From assembly GCF_024195285.1 (NCBI RefSeq), contig NZ_JALHBS010000074.1:1-37684 (forward strand): 37,684 nt of DNA, given 5' to 3'. Positions 1 to 7,630 of this stretch are shown here, piece by piece. The DNA comes from Aurantimonas marianensis (GTDB taxonomy: Bacteria > Pseudomonadota > Alphaproteobacteria > Rhizobiales > Rhizobiaceae). Position numbers and translations under genes: made by a program. Numbering within the stretch: the stretch's first letter is position 1; each line of letters begins with the position of its first letter. Under the pieces are notes generated by a model, which saw only the letters and a list, made by a program, of their open reading frames with translations, was not told the origin of the DNA and ran no database searches.

Positions 1-1591
1 GCGCCTTTGGCGAGGTCGCCTGGTTGCGATTCAGATCCTCAAGATAGGCCGGGTCCATCCCGACCATCTGAGCTATATCGTCGGAAGCTGGTGCGGCGCC
101 GACGTCGAAATTCAGGCTGTCCAAAAGCTCGGTGTTGGGCGAGTCGAAGGGATCGACTTCGTTCTCGTCCTTTGCCGGCGGTGCCGCGACGATCGCCCGA
201 ATCGCCGGCTTCAAGCCGAACCAGATGAGCAGCACGGCGACAGCGAGGATCGTCAGCGCGTTGATCAGCGTACCGGACTGGCGCATGAACATCTCGCCGA
301 ACCCCGGTGCCGGGATCGGCTCGAGCGCGCTGCCGCTATCAAGGAAGTCGACGGCGGTGACCTTCAATTGATCGCCGCGCTCGCTGGAAAAGCCCGAGGC
401 GGAAGCGACGAGCGCCTCGATCTCGCCAATGCGCGTTTCGACCTGAGCGTCGGTCGCGTTTTCGCCAATTGCTTCCATGATGCGCTGGCGATTGATCACG
501 ACGGCGATCGACAACCGCTCGACCTCGTAGCCATCGCTGGTCGTGGAGATCGTCTTCTCATTGATCTCGTAATTCGTCAGTTCTTCGCGGCGGTCCTTTT
601 CGTCGATCGATTTCTCGCCGGTTCCCGTTGCCGCGGCATCCGCCTCGCGGACGTCTTGCTCGACTCCGACGGGGGTCTGATTTGTCGAATTCTCGCTCTG
701 GCCCGTCTCACGAATACTGCGCGTCGAGCGTTCCACCCGGCTTTCCGGATCGAAAATCCGCTCGCTCACCTGCCGGCGGTCGGTGTTCAGGCTTGTCGCG
801 ACGCTGCTCTGGAAATTGCCGATACCAAGATAAGGCGCGAGCGTACGCCGGATCGATTCCTCGACGCTCTTCGACACGACGCTCTCGATGCCGAACAGCT
901 TGCCGGGGGCGGCGGAGGCAGCATCGTCCCCCGATGCGAGCAGCGTGCCATCGGCGTTGAGCACCGTCACTTCGCCGGGCGTCATGCCCGGAATGGCCGA
1001 CGCGACGAGCGAGCGGATCGCCTGAGCGGAACCGAAGTCTTGCGCGCTGTCGGTACGGATGACCACACTGGCCGACGGCTTGCGCTGCTCGCGCCGAAAG
1101 GAACCCTCGTCCGACAGCACGATGTGGACACGGGCGGCGCGCACGTTTCTCAGCGTCTGGATGGTGCGAGCGATCTCGCCCTCCAACGCCCTCACGCGTG
1201 TGATCTCCTGCATGAAGGAGGTCAGGCCGATCGAGCCGAGATTGTCGAAGAGTTCGTAGCCGGCATTTTCAGAGCGCGGCAATCCCTTCTCGGCCAGTAG
1301 CATACGCGCCGGAGCCGTCTGCGAGAAAGGCGTCAGAATGGCATCTCCCTTGGCATTGACGTCGAAGGAAATGCCCGCCTCCGTCAGCGCCGCGCCGATC
1401 CGGGTCACATCGGTCCGGTCGAGGCCGGAATACAGCGTCTCCATGTCGGGACGGGACAGATAATAGCTGCCGAGGCCGACGAGCGCGATGACGAGGAACC
1501 CAACGAGGCCAAGAGCCGATAGCTTTCTCGGACCGAGCGAAGAGAGATTGCTGAAAAGCTGCTGAGCTTGTCCGTTTATGGCGAGCGCCAT
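1..1591 (-). CDS. fliF: Flagellar MS-ring protein FliF (3' end cut by window edge)
   Basis: Builds the MS ring in the inner membrane, the platform for the rotor and the export gate. The reading frame starts at the ATG at 1591 and stays open to the window edge, giving about 530 residues. The protein begins MALAINGQAQQLF, has a first membrane helix at about residues 23-45 and a second at about 436-456. Between them are the ring-building motifs, with YLSRPDMETLYSGL just after the first helix and a long Asp/Glu/Thr-rich loop before the second. The missing C-terminus is the FliG-binding tail. It lies downstream of the two flagellins, separated by a terminator, and a CtrA-like box about 80 nt upstream suggests its own promoter. 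In many rhizobia fliF heads the flhB-fliG block; here it sits apart. Identification is firm. Confidence 0.95.
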   Translation of the reverse strand, partial: MALAINGQAQQLFSNLSSLGPRKLSALGLVGFLVIALVGLGSYYLSRPDMETLYSGLDRTDVTRIGAALTEAGISFDVNAKGDAILTPFSQTAPARMLLAEKGLPRSENAGYELFDNLGSIGLTSFMQEITRVRALEGEIARTIQTLRNVRAARVHIVLSDEGSFRREQRKPSASVVIRTDSAQDFGSAQAIRSLVASAIPGMTPGEVTVLNADGTLLASGDDAASAAPGKLFGIESVVSKSVEESIRRTLAPYLGIGNFQSSVATSLNTDRRQVSERIFDPESRVERSTRSIRETGQSENSTNQTPVGVEQDVREADAAATGTGEKSIDEKDRREELTNYEINEKTISTTSDGYEVERLSIAVVINRQRIMEAIGENATDAQVETRIGEIEALVASASGFSSERGDQLKVTAVDFLDSGSALEPIPAPGFGEMFMRQSGTLINALTILAVAVLLIWFGLKPAIRAIVAAPPAKDENEVDPFDSPNTELLDSLNFDVGAAPASDDIAQMVGMDPAYLEDLNRNQATSPKA

Positions 1592-1670
1592 GAAGTAACC
1601 CTACGATTTTCCGGTGGCACGTGATGCGATTGGTCGGACCATGCCGACCGAAGCTTGCGCGAGACCACGG

Positions 1671-1685
1671 TTAACGAAAGGTTAA
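1671..1685 (-). promoter_or_regulatory. CtrA-like box upstream of fliF
   Basis: The sequence reads TTAA-N7-TTAA (TTAACGAAAGGTTAA), with both halves inside GGTTAACG direct repeats at 1669-1676 and 1680-1687. This matches the full CtrA consensus known from Caulobacter and relatives, where CtrA controls early flagellar operons. It lies 80 nt upstream of the fliF start, between the flagellin terminator and fliF. CtrA binding is inferred from the motif only. Confidence 0.55.
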
Positions 1686-1738
1686 CGCGCTCTTCCTGCC
1701 ATTACGGCAGGGAAGCCGCAGAGCCATGGACAAACGAA

Positions 1739-1769
1739 AACGGGCCCGGCCATGAAGGCCGGACCCGTT
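1739..1769 (-). terminator. Intrinsic terminator of the downstream flagellin gene
   Basis: Read on the minus strand, a 13-bp stem (AACGGGTCCGGCC pairing with GGCCGGGCCCGTT, one G-T pair) closes a 5-nt loop and is followed by a T-rich run. It begins about 32 nt after the stop codon of the flagellin at 1802-3070, so it should separate that gene from fliF. Confidence 0.85.
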
Positions 1770-1801
1770 CAGATGTCCTGCTGTCTATTTCCGGCGGAGG
1801 T

Positions 1802-3070
1802 TTACCGGAAGAGCGAGAGCAGCGACTGGCTGGAGGAGTTGGCGATCGACAGCGCCTGGACACCGAGCTGCTGCTGCGTCTGCAGCGCCTTGAGACGGGT
1901 CGACTCTTCGGTCATGTCCGCGTCGACCAGCGTGCCAACACCCTTGTCGATGGTGTCCATGAGCTTGGAGACGAAGTTCGTCTGCATCTCGATGCGGTTC
2001 TGGACGGCACCGAGGCTGGATGCCGCGGTGGTGACCTGCGACAGCGCCTCGTCGACGACCTTGATGTAGGCCTGCACCTGGCCGGATGTCACGCCACCGA
2101 CCGAGATGTCGATATCGTTGACCGCCGTCGAGAAGGTGCCGGTGGCGCCAGCAACGGTGTCAGCCGCTGCCAGACCGAGATCAGCCACAGCCGGCGGGGT
2201 GGTGCCGGAAGCGGTCGCCGCGCTGACCGTGAAGCTCTCGAGCGAGTTGAAGCTCACCGCGCCAGCGGTGATCGTCACGTCGATGCCCTGAATGCCGGCG
2301 TCCTTCAAAGCCTGCGTGTAGACCGCCGTCAGATCGCCGTCAGACTTGATCGTGCTGCTGGCAAGGCCGGCGTCGGTCAGTGTCTGCTGGGTAATTTCCA
2401 CCGTACGGCCAGCGGCACCGTTCTGCGAGATGCTGAAGGAGACCTTGTTGTCGGCACCGAATGCGACCGCGGCGGTCTCGACCGTCGAGGTACCGGTCGC
2501 CGCAGCGAACTGGTCGATATCGATGGTCTTGTCGAGAATGCCGGCATCGGCGGAGAAGAGCCGGATGTTGGCGATGTCGACCTTGATCGAACCGACCGAA
2601 AGGCTGCCAGCCGCATCACGCGACAGCGAGGAAACGATTTCCTTCTGCGTGCCAGCGGCAGTGTTGCTCAGCCAATTCTGACCGGAGAAGGACGCCGAGT
2701 CCGAGATCGTCTTCAGCTGTTCCTGCAGGGCGGTGATTTCCGACTGAACCTTGGCCTTGTCGACGCCTTCGCCGGTTGCCGTGGTCAGCTTGGCCTTGAT
2801 CTCGTTGAGCACGTCCTTGGCGGCGGTGAGGCCGGTATAGGCCGTGTCGACCGTGGCCGCGCCGATGCCGAGCGAGTCGGACACCGCCGACATGGCCTGG
2901 TTGTCGGAACGCATGGTGGTGGCGATCGACCAGTAAGCCGCGTTGTCCTTGGCCTCACCGACGCGATAGCCGGTCGAGATGCGGGCCTGGGTCTGGTCGA
3001 GCGAGGAGTTGATCATCTGAAGGCTCTGGAGAGCCGTCATGGCAGAAGCATTGGTGTTGATGCTGGTCAT
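1802..3070 (-). CDS. Flagellin (paralog 1)
   Basis: Filament subunit exported through the flagellar type III system, 422 residues. The N-terminal D0/D1 segment (about 1-140) starts MTSINTNASAMTALQSLQ and includes the conserved ISTGYRVGEAKDNAAYWSIA stretch. The C-terminal D1/D0 segment ends with LKALQTQQQLGVQALSIANS. The middle is variable. It is strikingly similar to the flagellin immediately upstream (3443-4717), so the pair is a tandem duplication. A GGGAAGA ribosome site lies 9-10 nt before the ATG. It has its own terminator (1739-1769) and about 315 nt of AT-rich upstream DNA after the previous terminator, so it is probably transcribed separately. In rhizobia such genes are named flaA to flaD; which one this is cannot be told here. 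Confidence 0.95.
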   Translation of the reverse strand: MTSINTNASAMTALQSLQMINSSLDQTQARISTGYRVGEAKDNAAYWSIATTMRSDNQAMSAVSDSLGIGAATVDTAYTGLTAAKDVLNEIKAKLTTATGEGVDKAKVQSEITALQEQLKTISDSASFSGQNWLSNTAAGTQKEIVSSLSRDAAGSLSVGSIKVDIANIRLFSADAGILDKTIDIDQFAAATGTSTVETAAVAFGADNKVSFSISQNGAAGRTVEITQQTLTDAGLASSTIKSDGDLTAVYTQALKDAGIQGIDVTITAGAVSFNSLESFTVSAATASGTTPPAVADLGLAAADTVAGATGTFSTAVNDIDISVGGVTSGQVQAYIKVVDEALSQVTTAASSLGAVQNRIEMQTNFVSKLMDTIDKGVGTLVDADMTEESTRLKALQTQQQLGVQALSIANSSSQSLLSLFR

Positions 3071-3442
3071 AGTAGGGTGTCTTCCCGTTACGCGAATACA
3101 AAATTGGGATGAGACAGTCCGGGCTGGCCGGGATAGCGAGTCGGCATCATGCCTGTGATCTGGGTTTCCGTCCGATCACTTCGCTATGCCTCCGATATAA
3201 CGGGCGATTTCCTTCCAGCTTCTTAAAGCAACACGATCTCTTCTGCTCCGACCGCAACACGATCGTCTTATGGTTAATCAATAGGAATGATGTATAGTTA
3301 ATGAAACCTAACACCAGCGGACGTGGAATCCGACATAGTACCAACCCGGAGCGACAAAGCGATCGAACCATGCCGCGAACGGAAAAGGCCGCCCCTTGCG
3401 GAGCGGCCTTTCGGGCAGTGATAGAGCTGTGAGAGGGGTGGT
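3071..3442. other. AT-rich intergenic region between the two flagellin genes
   Basis: No credible gene is present. The part at 3385-3410 is the terminator of the upstream flagellin. About 3190-3310 is the most AT-rich stretch of the flagellar region and should hold the promoter of the flagellin at 1802-3070. It includes TTAACCAT on the minus strand (3270-3277), identical to a CtrA half-site, and further TTAA elements at 3223-3226 and 3298-3301. A weak FliA-like pair (TAAG, then GCCCGTTA, at 3225-3198 on the minus strand) was noted but fits poorly. Confidence 0.5.
3385..3410 (-). terminator. Intrinsic terminator of the upstream flagellin gene
   Basis: On the minus strand AAGGCCGCTCC pairs with GGGGCGGCCTT around a 4-nt GCAA loop, and TTTTCC follows. 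It begins about 33 nt after the stop codon of the flagellin at 3443-4717, with no other gene in between. Confidence 0.85.
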
Positions 3443-4717
3443 TTAGCCCTGGAACAGCTGCAGAATTGCCTGGCTGGAGGTGTTGGCGATCGACAGCGCC
3501 TGGACACCGAGCTGCTGCTGGGTCTGCAGCGCCTTGAGACGGGTCGACTCTTCGGTCATGTCCGCGTCGACGAGGGCGCCGACGCCCTTGGAGATCGTGT
3601 CCATGAGCTTGGAGACGAAGTCGGTCTGCATCTCCACCCGGTTCTGAACGGCACCGAGGCTGGATGCCGCGGTGGTGACCTGCGACAGCGCCTCGTCGAC
3701 GACCCGGATATAGGCCTGGACCTGTCCCGACGTGACGCCAGCCACCGAGATGTCGATGGCGTCGACCGCCGTCGAGAAGGTGCCGGTGGCGCCGGCAGCG
3801 GTGTCGGTCGCGGCCAGGCCGAGATCGGCAACCGCGAGAGCGCTCGTGCCGGAGGCCGTCGCGGCGGTGACCGTGAAGCTCTCGAGCGATTTGAAGCTCA
3901 AGGCACCCGCGGTGATCGACACCTCGATACCCTGAATGCCGGCGTCCTGCAGAGCCTGCGAATAGACCGCCTTGAGATCGCCATCGGACTTGATGGCCGT
4001 GCCGGCGAGGCCGGCAGCGGTCAGGGTCGTCTGGGTGATCTCCACCGTGCGGCCGGCGGCACCGTTCTGCGAAATGCTGAAGGTGATCTTGTCGTCGCCA
4101 GCGGCGAAATCGACCGCGGCTGTCTCGACCGTCGACGTACCGGTCGCAGCCTCGAACTGGTCGATATCGATGGTCTTGTCGAGAATGCCGGCATTGGCGG
4201 CGAAGAGCCGGATGTTGACGATGTCGACCTTGATCGAACCGACGGCGAGCTTGCCGTTGGCATCACGCGACAGCGAGGACACGATTTCCTTCTCAGTCGT
4301 CGCGGCCGTGTTGCTGAGCCAGTTCTGCCCGGAGAACGATGCCGAATCGGAGATCGTCTTCAGCTGTTCCTGCAGCGCGGTGATTTCCGACTGAACCTTG
4401 GACCTGTCGACGCCGTCACTCGTCGCGGTCGTCAGTTTGGCCTTGATTTCGTTGAGAACGTCCTTGGCGGAGGCCAAGCCTGTATAGGCGGTGTCGACCG
4501 TGGCCGCGCCGATGCCGAGCGAATCGGATACCGCCGACATGGCCTGGTTGTCGGACCGCATGCCGGTCGCGATCGACCAGTAGGCCGCGTTGTCCTTGGC
4601 CTCCGCGACGCGCAGACCCGTCGAAATCCGGTTCTGGGTCTCGTCCATCGCCATGTTCGTCTGCTGCAGCGTCTGCAGGGCGGTCATCGCGGCGACGTTG
4701 GTGTTGATACTCGTCAT
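3443..4717 (-). CDS. Flagellin (paralog 2)
   Basis: Filament subunit, 424 residues from the ATG at 4717. An in-frame ATG at 4750 would add 11 residues with no flagellin character. The 4717 start gives the conserved MTSINTNVAAMTALQTLQQ and has an AAGGG ribosome site 8-9 nt upstream. The N-terminal (about 1-140) and C-terminal (last about 85 residues) helical domains are nearly the same as in the flagellin at 1802-3070, including LKALQTQQQLGVQALSIAN. The central domain is also collinear with scattered substitutions, which points to recent tandem duplication. The gene lies just after fliP but has 150 nt of upstream DNA containing several TTAAC elements, so it likely has a promoter of its own. 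Confidence 0.95.
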   Translation of the reverse strand: MTSINTNVAAMTALQTLQQTNMAMDETQNRISTGLRVAEAKDNAAYWSIATGMRSDNQAMSAVSDSLGIGAATVDTAYTGLASAKDVLNEIKAKLTTATSDGVDRSKVQSEITALQEQLKTISDSASFSGQNWLSNTAATTEKEIVSSLSRDANGKLAVGSIKVDIVNIRLFAANAGILDKTIDIDQFEAATGTSTVETAAVDFAAGDDKITFSISQNGAAGRTVEITQTTLTAAGLAGTAIKSDGDLKAVYSQALQDAGIQGIEVSITAGALSFKSLESFTVTAATASGTSALAVADLGLAATDTAAGATGTFSTAVDAIDISVAGVTSGQVQAYIRVVDEALSQVTTAASSLGAVQNRVEMQTDFVSKLMDTISKGVGALVDADMTEESTRLKALQTQQQLGVQALSIANTSSQAILQLFQG

Positions 4718-4783
4718 TACATTACCCTTAATGGCGCAGGCGCCCTTCATGGGCTTTTTGCTGAATCAAGGTCCGCGTCATCA

Positions 4784-4810
4784 TGTTCGGCACCGTCGAG
4801 GGTTAACCTA
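4784..4810 (-). promoter_or_regulatory. Possible FliA (sigma-28)-like promoter of flagellin paralog 2
   Basis: On the minus strand TAGG, a 15-nt spacer and GCCGAACA resemble the sigma-28 pattern TAAA-N15-GCCGATAA (6 of 8 bases in the -10 element, 2 of 4 in the -35). The position would give a leader of about 60 nt. The match is weak, and the adjacent TTAAC cluster is an alternative control element. Confidence 0.25.
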
Positions 4811-4827
4811 GGTTCTTAACGTTAACC
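4801..4827. promoter_or_regulatory. Cluster of TTAAC elements upstream of flagellin paralog 2
   Basis: GGTTAACC (4801-4808), the palindrome TTAACGTTAA (4816-4825) and GTTAACC (4821-4827) lie within 27 bp, about 85-110 nt before the flagellin start and downstream of fliP. The elements resemble CtrA half-sites (TTAACC) but the spacing is not the canonical N7. The cluster parallels the TTAA box before fliF. Confidence 0.4.
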
Positions 4828-4867
4828 AATTGTGAAAAAGCGGCCCAATCGAGCGCGTTCGGCGAGT

Positions 4868-5632
4868 TTAGAAAAACGAGCGAACCAGTGATCCGACGAG
4901 CATGTTCCAACCGTCGATGAGGATGAAGAACAGGATCTTGAAGGGCAGCGAGATGATCGTAGGCGGCAGCATCATCATGCCCATCGACATGGTGAGTGTG
5001 GCGACGATCATGTCGATCACCAGGAACGGCAATACGATGAGAAAGCCGATCTCGAAACCACGGCGCAGCTCGGAAATCATGAAGGCCGGGATCAGAACCC
5101 GCAACGCGATGTCGCGCTCGTCGGTTGCCCCCTGCTCCGCCGGTTCGACACGCGTGCGGCTAGTCGCGTCCGCAATGTCTCCGAACAGCGCCAGATCCGC
5201 GGGCCGTACCTGGGTCAGCATGAAGTCCTTGAATGGATCCGTGATCCGATAGAACGCCTCCTCCTCACTGATCGAATTGCTCAACAACGGTTGCAGCCCG
5301 TCATTCCAGGCGCGGTCGAAGGTCGGCGCCATGACGAAAAAGGTCATGAACAGCGACAGCGAAATCAGGATGAGATTCGCGGGCGTCGTCTGCAGGCCAA
5401 TGCCGGCTCGCAGGATCGACAGCGCGATGACGATGCGCGTGAACGAGGTGACCATAACCAGCAGGCCTGGCGCGATCGACAAGATCGTGACGATGCCGAA
5501 CAACTGCACGATACGCCCCGACGCGCTCGAATCCCCCGCGGGGATCAGAGCCGCCAGGCCGGACAAATCGGGCGTTTGAGCAAAGGCCGGCGTGACGAAG
5601 AGAACGGCCAGGAAAACGAGGAACGATCTCAT
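4868..5632 (-). CDS. fliP: Flagellar export gate protein FliP
   Basis: Core subunit of the flagellar type III export gate in the inner membrane, 254 residues, the usual length. It starts with a cleavable-looking signal peptide (MRSFLVFLAVLFVTPAFAQ), followed by helices with the family motifs LSIAPGLLVMVTSFTRIVIA and LQTTPANLILISLSLFMTFF. The C-terminal half contains RVLIPAFMISELRRGFEIGF and SMGMMMLPPTIISLPFKILF, both typical of FliP. Its ATG overlaps the fliL stop codon in an ATGA junction, so it is translationally coupled to fliL. It ends the flgB-to-fliP run. The partners FliQ, FliR and FlhA are not in the window. Confidence 0.96.
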   Translation of the reverse strand: MRSFLVFLAVLFVTPAFAQTPDLSGLAALIPAGDSSASGRIVQLFGIVTILSIAPGLLVMVTSFTRIVIALSILRAGIGLQTTPANLILISLSLFMTFFVMAPTFDRAWNDGLQPLLSNSISEEEAFYRITDPFKDFMLTQVRPADLALFGDIADATSRTRVEPAEQGATDERDIALRVLIPAFMISELRRGFEIGFLIVLPFLVIDMIVATLTMSMGMMMLPPTIISLPFKILFFILIDGWNMLVGSLVRSFF

Positions 5633-6132
5633 TCGGCGACCATGGTCTGGATGAGATAGTCGATGACGGCGGGCGAGCGCAGGCGGGCCCGTTCGCGCAG
5701 ATCTTCGCGCAGATGGAGCAGCCCGCGCGTTCCTTCAATTTGGGCGAGCTGGACAGAGCGAAGAAACGCCAGCGTATCCGACTCGATCTCGGCGGCGAGA
5801 ACTTCCGGGTTGACGCTGCCATCATCCTTCATGACCAACGCAGCCTCGATGCGAAGCCAGGTCCGCGGGGGAGCATAGATGTTGGTGAGGACCGGTTTCA
5901 GCGAAATCAGGCGGAGCGGCGTCTCGTCGTGCTCGGCCCGCGCCAGGTCCATGTCGCTCCTGTCGTCAGACGGGACGACGGTCTCGACCGGCGTCTCGGC
6001 AGCCTTGGTCTCTTCCGCCGGCGATGCCCCGGCCTCGCCGAGCATGCTGCCGAGGAAGGCGCCGCCGCCGCCGGCGACGAGAGTCAGGATCACCACCGCC
6101 ACAGCGGTTGGAATCAGGCCGTCGCCCTTCAT
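5629..6132 (-). CDS. fliL: Flagellar basal-body-associated protein FliL
   Basis: Inner-membrane protein that sits around the stator near the MS ring and supports motor function, 167 residues from the ATG at 6132. That start has an AGGAAAAC ribosome site, and the frame upstream has no FliL-like sequence. One membrane helix (about residues 8-28) follows a short basic start. A linker then leads to the periplasmic FliL domain, with LKPVLTNIYAPPRTWLRIEA and a C-terminal LREDLRERARLRSPAVIDYL segment. The stop overlaps the fliP start. Upstream, 203 nt separate it from flgH; no gene is seen there. Confidence 0.9.
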   Translation of the reverse strand: MKGDGLIPTAVAVVILTLVAGGGGAFLGSMLGEAGASPAEETKAAETPVETVVPSDDRSDMDLARAEHDETPLRLISLKPVLTNIYAPPRTWLRIEAALVMKDDGSVNPEVLAAEIESDTLAFLRSVQLAQIEGTRGLLHLREDLRERARLRSPAVIDYLIQTMVAE

Positions 6133-6335
6133 GGCGTTTTCCTGCCTTCGCCCGAGGTGCGGATCTCGGTCATGCGACGAACCCTCTCCACTCACGCGTC
6201 GGCGGCAGCGCCCTCATGGCGTTGCCTTTGCCGACAGCCGAGCGATATCGGGTCTGGCTGTCGCGAGACTTGCGGAAGACCGCGACCGCTTGTCGCCGCG
6301 GCCGAAACGCCGCCGTACCGGCTGGGCCGAACGGC

Positions 6336-7040
6336 TCAGTAAGGCGTGACGATATCGTAGATCTGCTGGCCCCAACCAGGCTGCTGGACCTCGGTGATCC
6401 GACCGCGGCCGCCGTAGGAAATCCGCGCTTCGGCGATCTTGTCATAGTCGATGGTGTTGTTAGGCAGGATGTCCCGGGGCCGGATGATGCCGGCGATCGA
6501 CAGTACCCTCACCTCGAAATTGACCCGCATTTCCTGTTGGCCGCTGATGAACAGATTGCCGTTCGGCAGTTTCTGGCCGACCACGGCGGCCACCGACAGG
6601 TCGATATCCTCGGACCGCTTGATCCTGCCCTTGCCGGCCATGTCGGACTTGCCGTTGGCACCCAAGGTCGCGCCCACGGTCGGCAGTGTGTACTCGCCGA
6701 AACTGCCCACTAGATCGAGCCCTGAGTCGATGCCGGACTTGCGGGAGCGCTCAGAATTGTTGTCGAGCGATGCCTGGTCGCGGATGCGAATCTTCACCGT
6801 GACGATATCCCCCACACCAAGCGCGCGCGGATCCTGGTAGAAGTCCGCCCGCTCGTCGCTCCACAACGAATGCGGCGTACGCGGTCCGGCGGCCGGGAAC
6901 GCGGCCGGCTGCGCCACGATCGGCGGATTTTCGTAGAGCCCCGCGCCCACCGGCGACAGGACCGGCTCGCGAAGCGCATCCTCGAGCGTCGTCGAGCAGC
7001 CGGCTAAAGCGGCGAGAGCAATCAGTGCCAAGGCTCTCAC
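6336..7040 (-). CDS. flgH: Flagellar L-ring lipoprotein FlgH
   Basis: Outer-membrane L-ring subunit that forms the bushing around the rod, 234 residues. It opens with a lipoprotein signal whose lipobox is LAGC with the acylated Cys at residue 15. The body has the FlgH hallmarks SLWSDERADFYQDPRALGVG, DIVTVKIRIRDQASLDNNS, and NGNLFISGQQEMRVNFEVRV followed by LSIAGIIRPRDILPNNTI. The start overlaps the motE stop in an ATGA junction. It pairs with FlgI and FlgA encoded just upstream. Identification is firm. Confidence 0.96.
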   Translation of the reverse strand: MRALALIALAALAGCSTTLEDALREPVLSPVGAGLYENPPIVAQPAAFPAAGPRTPHSLWSDERADFYQDPRALGVGDIVTVKIRIRDQASLDNNSERSRKSGIDSGLDLVGSFGEYTLPTVGATLGANGKSDMAGKGRIKRSEDIDLSVAAVVGQKLPNGNLFISGQQEMRVNFEVRVLSIAGIIRPRDILPNNTIDYDKIAEARISYGGRGRITEVQQPGWGQQIYDIVTPY

Positions 7041-7630
7041 GGCTTGCGCTCCGCAACTTGCTTCTCGTCCATCGATCCACCGGTGGAGGTCTTTTGGACG
7101 ATCAGATTGGTGATTTCGGCGGCGGTGGCCGGCGGCATCGCACTGAGAATGTCGCTGGCCTGACGCGATTTCAGACGGGCAATCAACGAGGCGGCGGAAC
7201 TGCGATCGATCTGAGCGAGCTGAGCGGCGGCGGCGTCAGCCTTCATCTTCGCATAGATGTCGACGATGATCGTGGACGCGCTCTCGAGGAAGCTTTTCCG
7301 CTCCTCCAACCATTGCTGATAGTCCTTGCGCTTCGCCTCCAGCGCGTCGATCTGCTTGCCGATCTCGGCTTCGAGTTCGGTCAGTTGCTTCTGCTCCTGA
7401 GCGTAGCGAGCGTCCTGAGCCTCGTCGGCGATGTTGAGGCAATAGGCTTCGACTTCGCTGGCGGGCTTGCGCTTCGCGACCTCGCCGCTCTCCCCGATGA
7501 TCCGGACTTCCTGGGGCGGAATTTCGGGTGCGCCGGCTGCGTGCGCGAAGCCGATTGACGCCAGAGCGGGGGCCAGAACGACGAGCCGCGCGGCGCGCCA
7601 TCCGTTTCGCATGAAAGTCTGCATCATCAT
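7037..7630 (-). CDS. motE: MotE, MgtE-like motility chaperone
   Basis: In rhizobia MotE is a periplasmic chaperone needed for stability of the motor protein MotC. This protein has 197 residues: a signal peptide (about 1-31), an acidic coiled coil (about 60-110, with KQLTELEAEIGKQIDALEAK), and a C-terminal MgtE_N-like segment (LKSRQASDILSAMPPATAAE). Its position between flgI and flgH is the known rhizobial order. The start overlaps the flgI stop (ATGA). The gene begins ATGATGATG, so translation could start one or two codons later, or at an ATG 18 nt further in. The MotC partner is not in the window. Confidence 0.85.
   Translation of the reverse strand: MMMQTFMRNGWRAARLVVLAPALASIGFAHAAGAPEIPPQEVRIIGESGEVAKRKPASEVEAYCLNIADEAQDARYAQEQKQLTELEAEIGKQIDALEAKRKDYQQWLEERKSFLESASTIIVDIYAKMKADAAAAQLAQIDRSSAASLIARLKSRQASDILSAMPPATAAEITNLIVQKTSTGGSMDEKQVAERKP

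Noticed and set aside
368-1300. Long plus-strand open frame inside the fliF region
   Set aside because: It is antisense to fliF in GC-rich DNA, is rich in Arg/Asp/Leu, and has no recognisable domain; fliF explains the region.
1692-1714. TTCCTGCC / GGCAGGGAA inverted repeat near the flagellin 1 terminator
   Set aside because: Short, imperfect and without a T-run; the adjacent 13-bp hairpin is the obvious terminator.
1655-3112. 485-codon plus-strand open frame over flagellin 1
   Set aside because: Antisense shadow of a firmly identified flagellin; it also runs through the terminator and promoter regions.
3198-3225. FliA-like promoter before flagellin 1
   Set aside because: Only about 5 of 8 bases match in the -10 element and the spacer is 16 nt, too weak to list as a promoter.
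3109-3297. 62-codon plus-strand frame between the flagellins
   Set aside because: It lies in promoter DNA with no ribosome site and has no family resemblance.
6133-6335. Possible small gene between flgH and fliL
   Set aside because: Open frames here lack a ribosome site and family resemblance, and one is merely the upstream extension of fliL.
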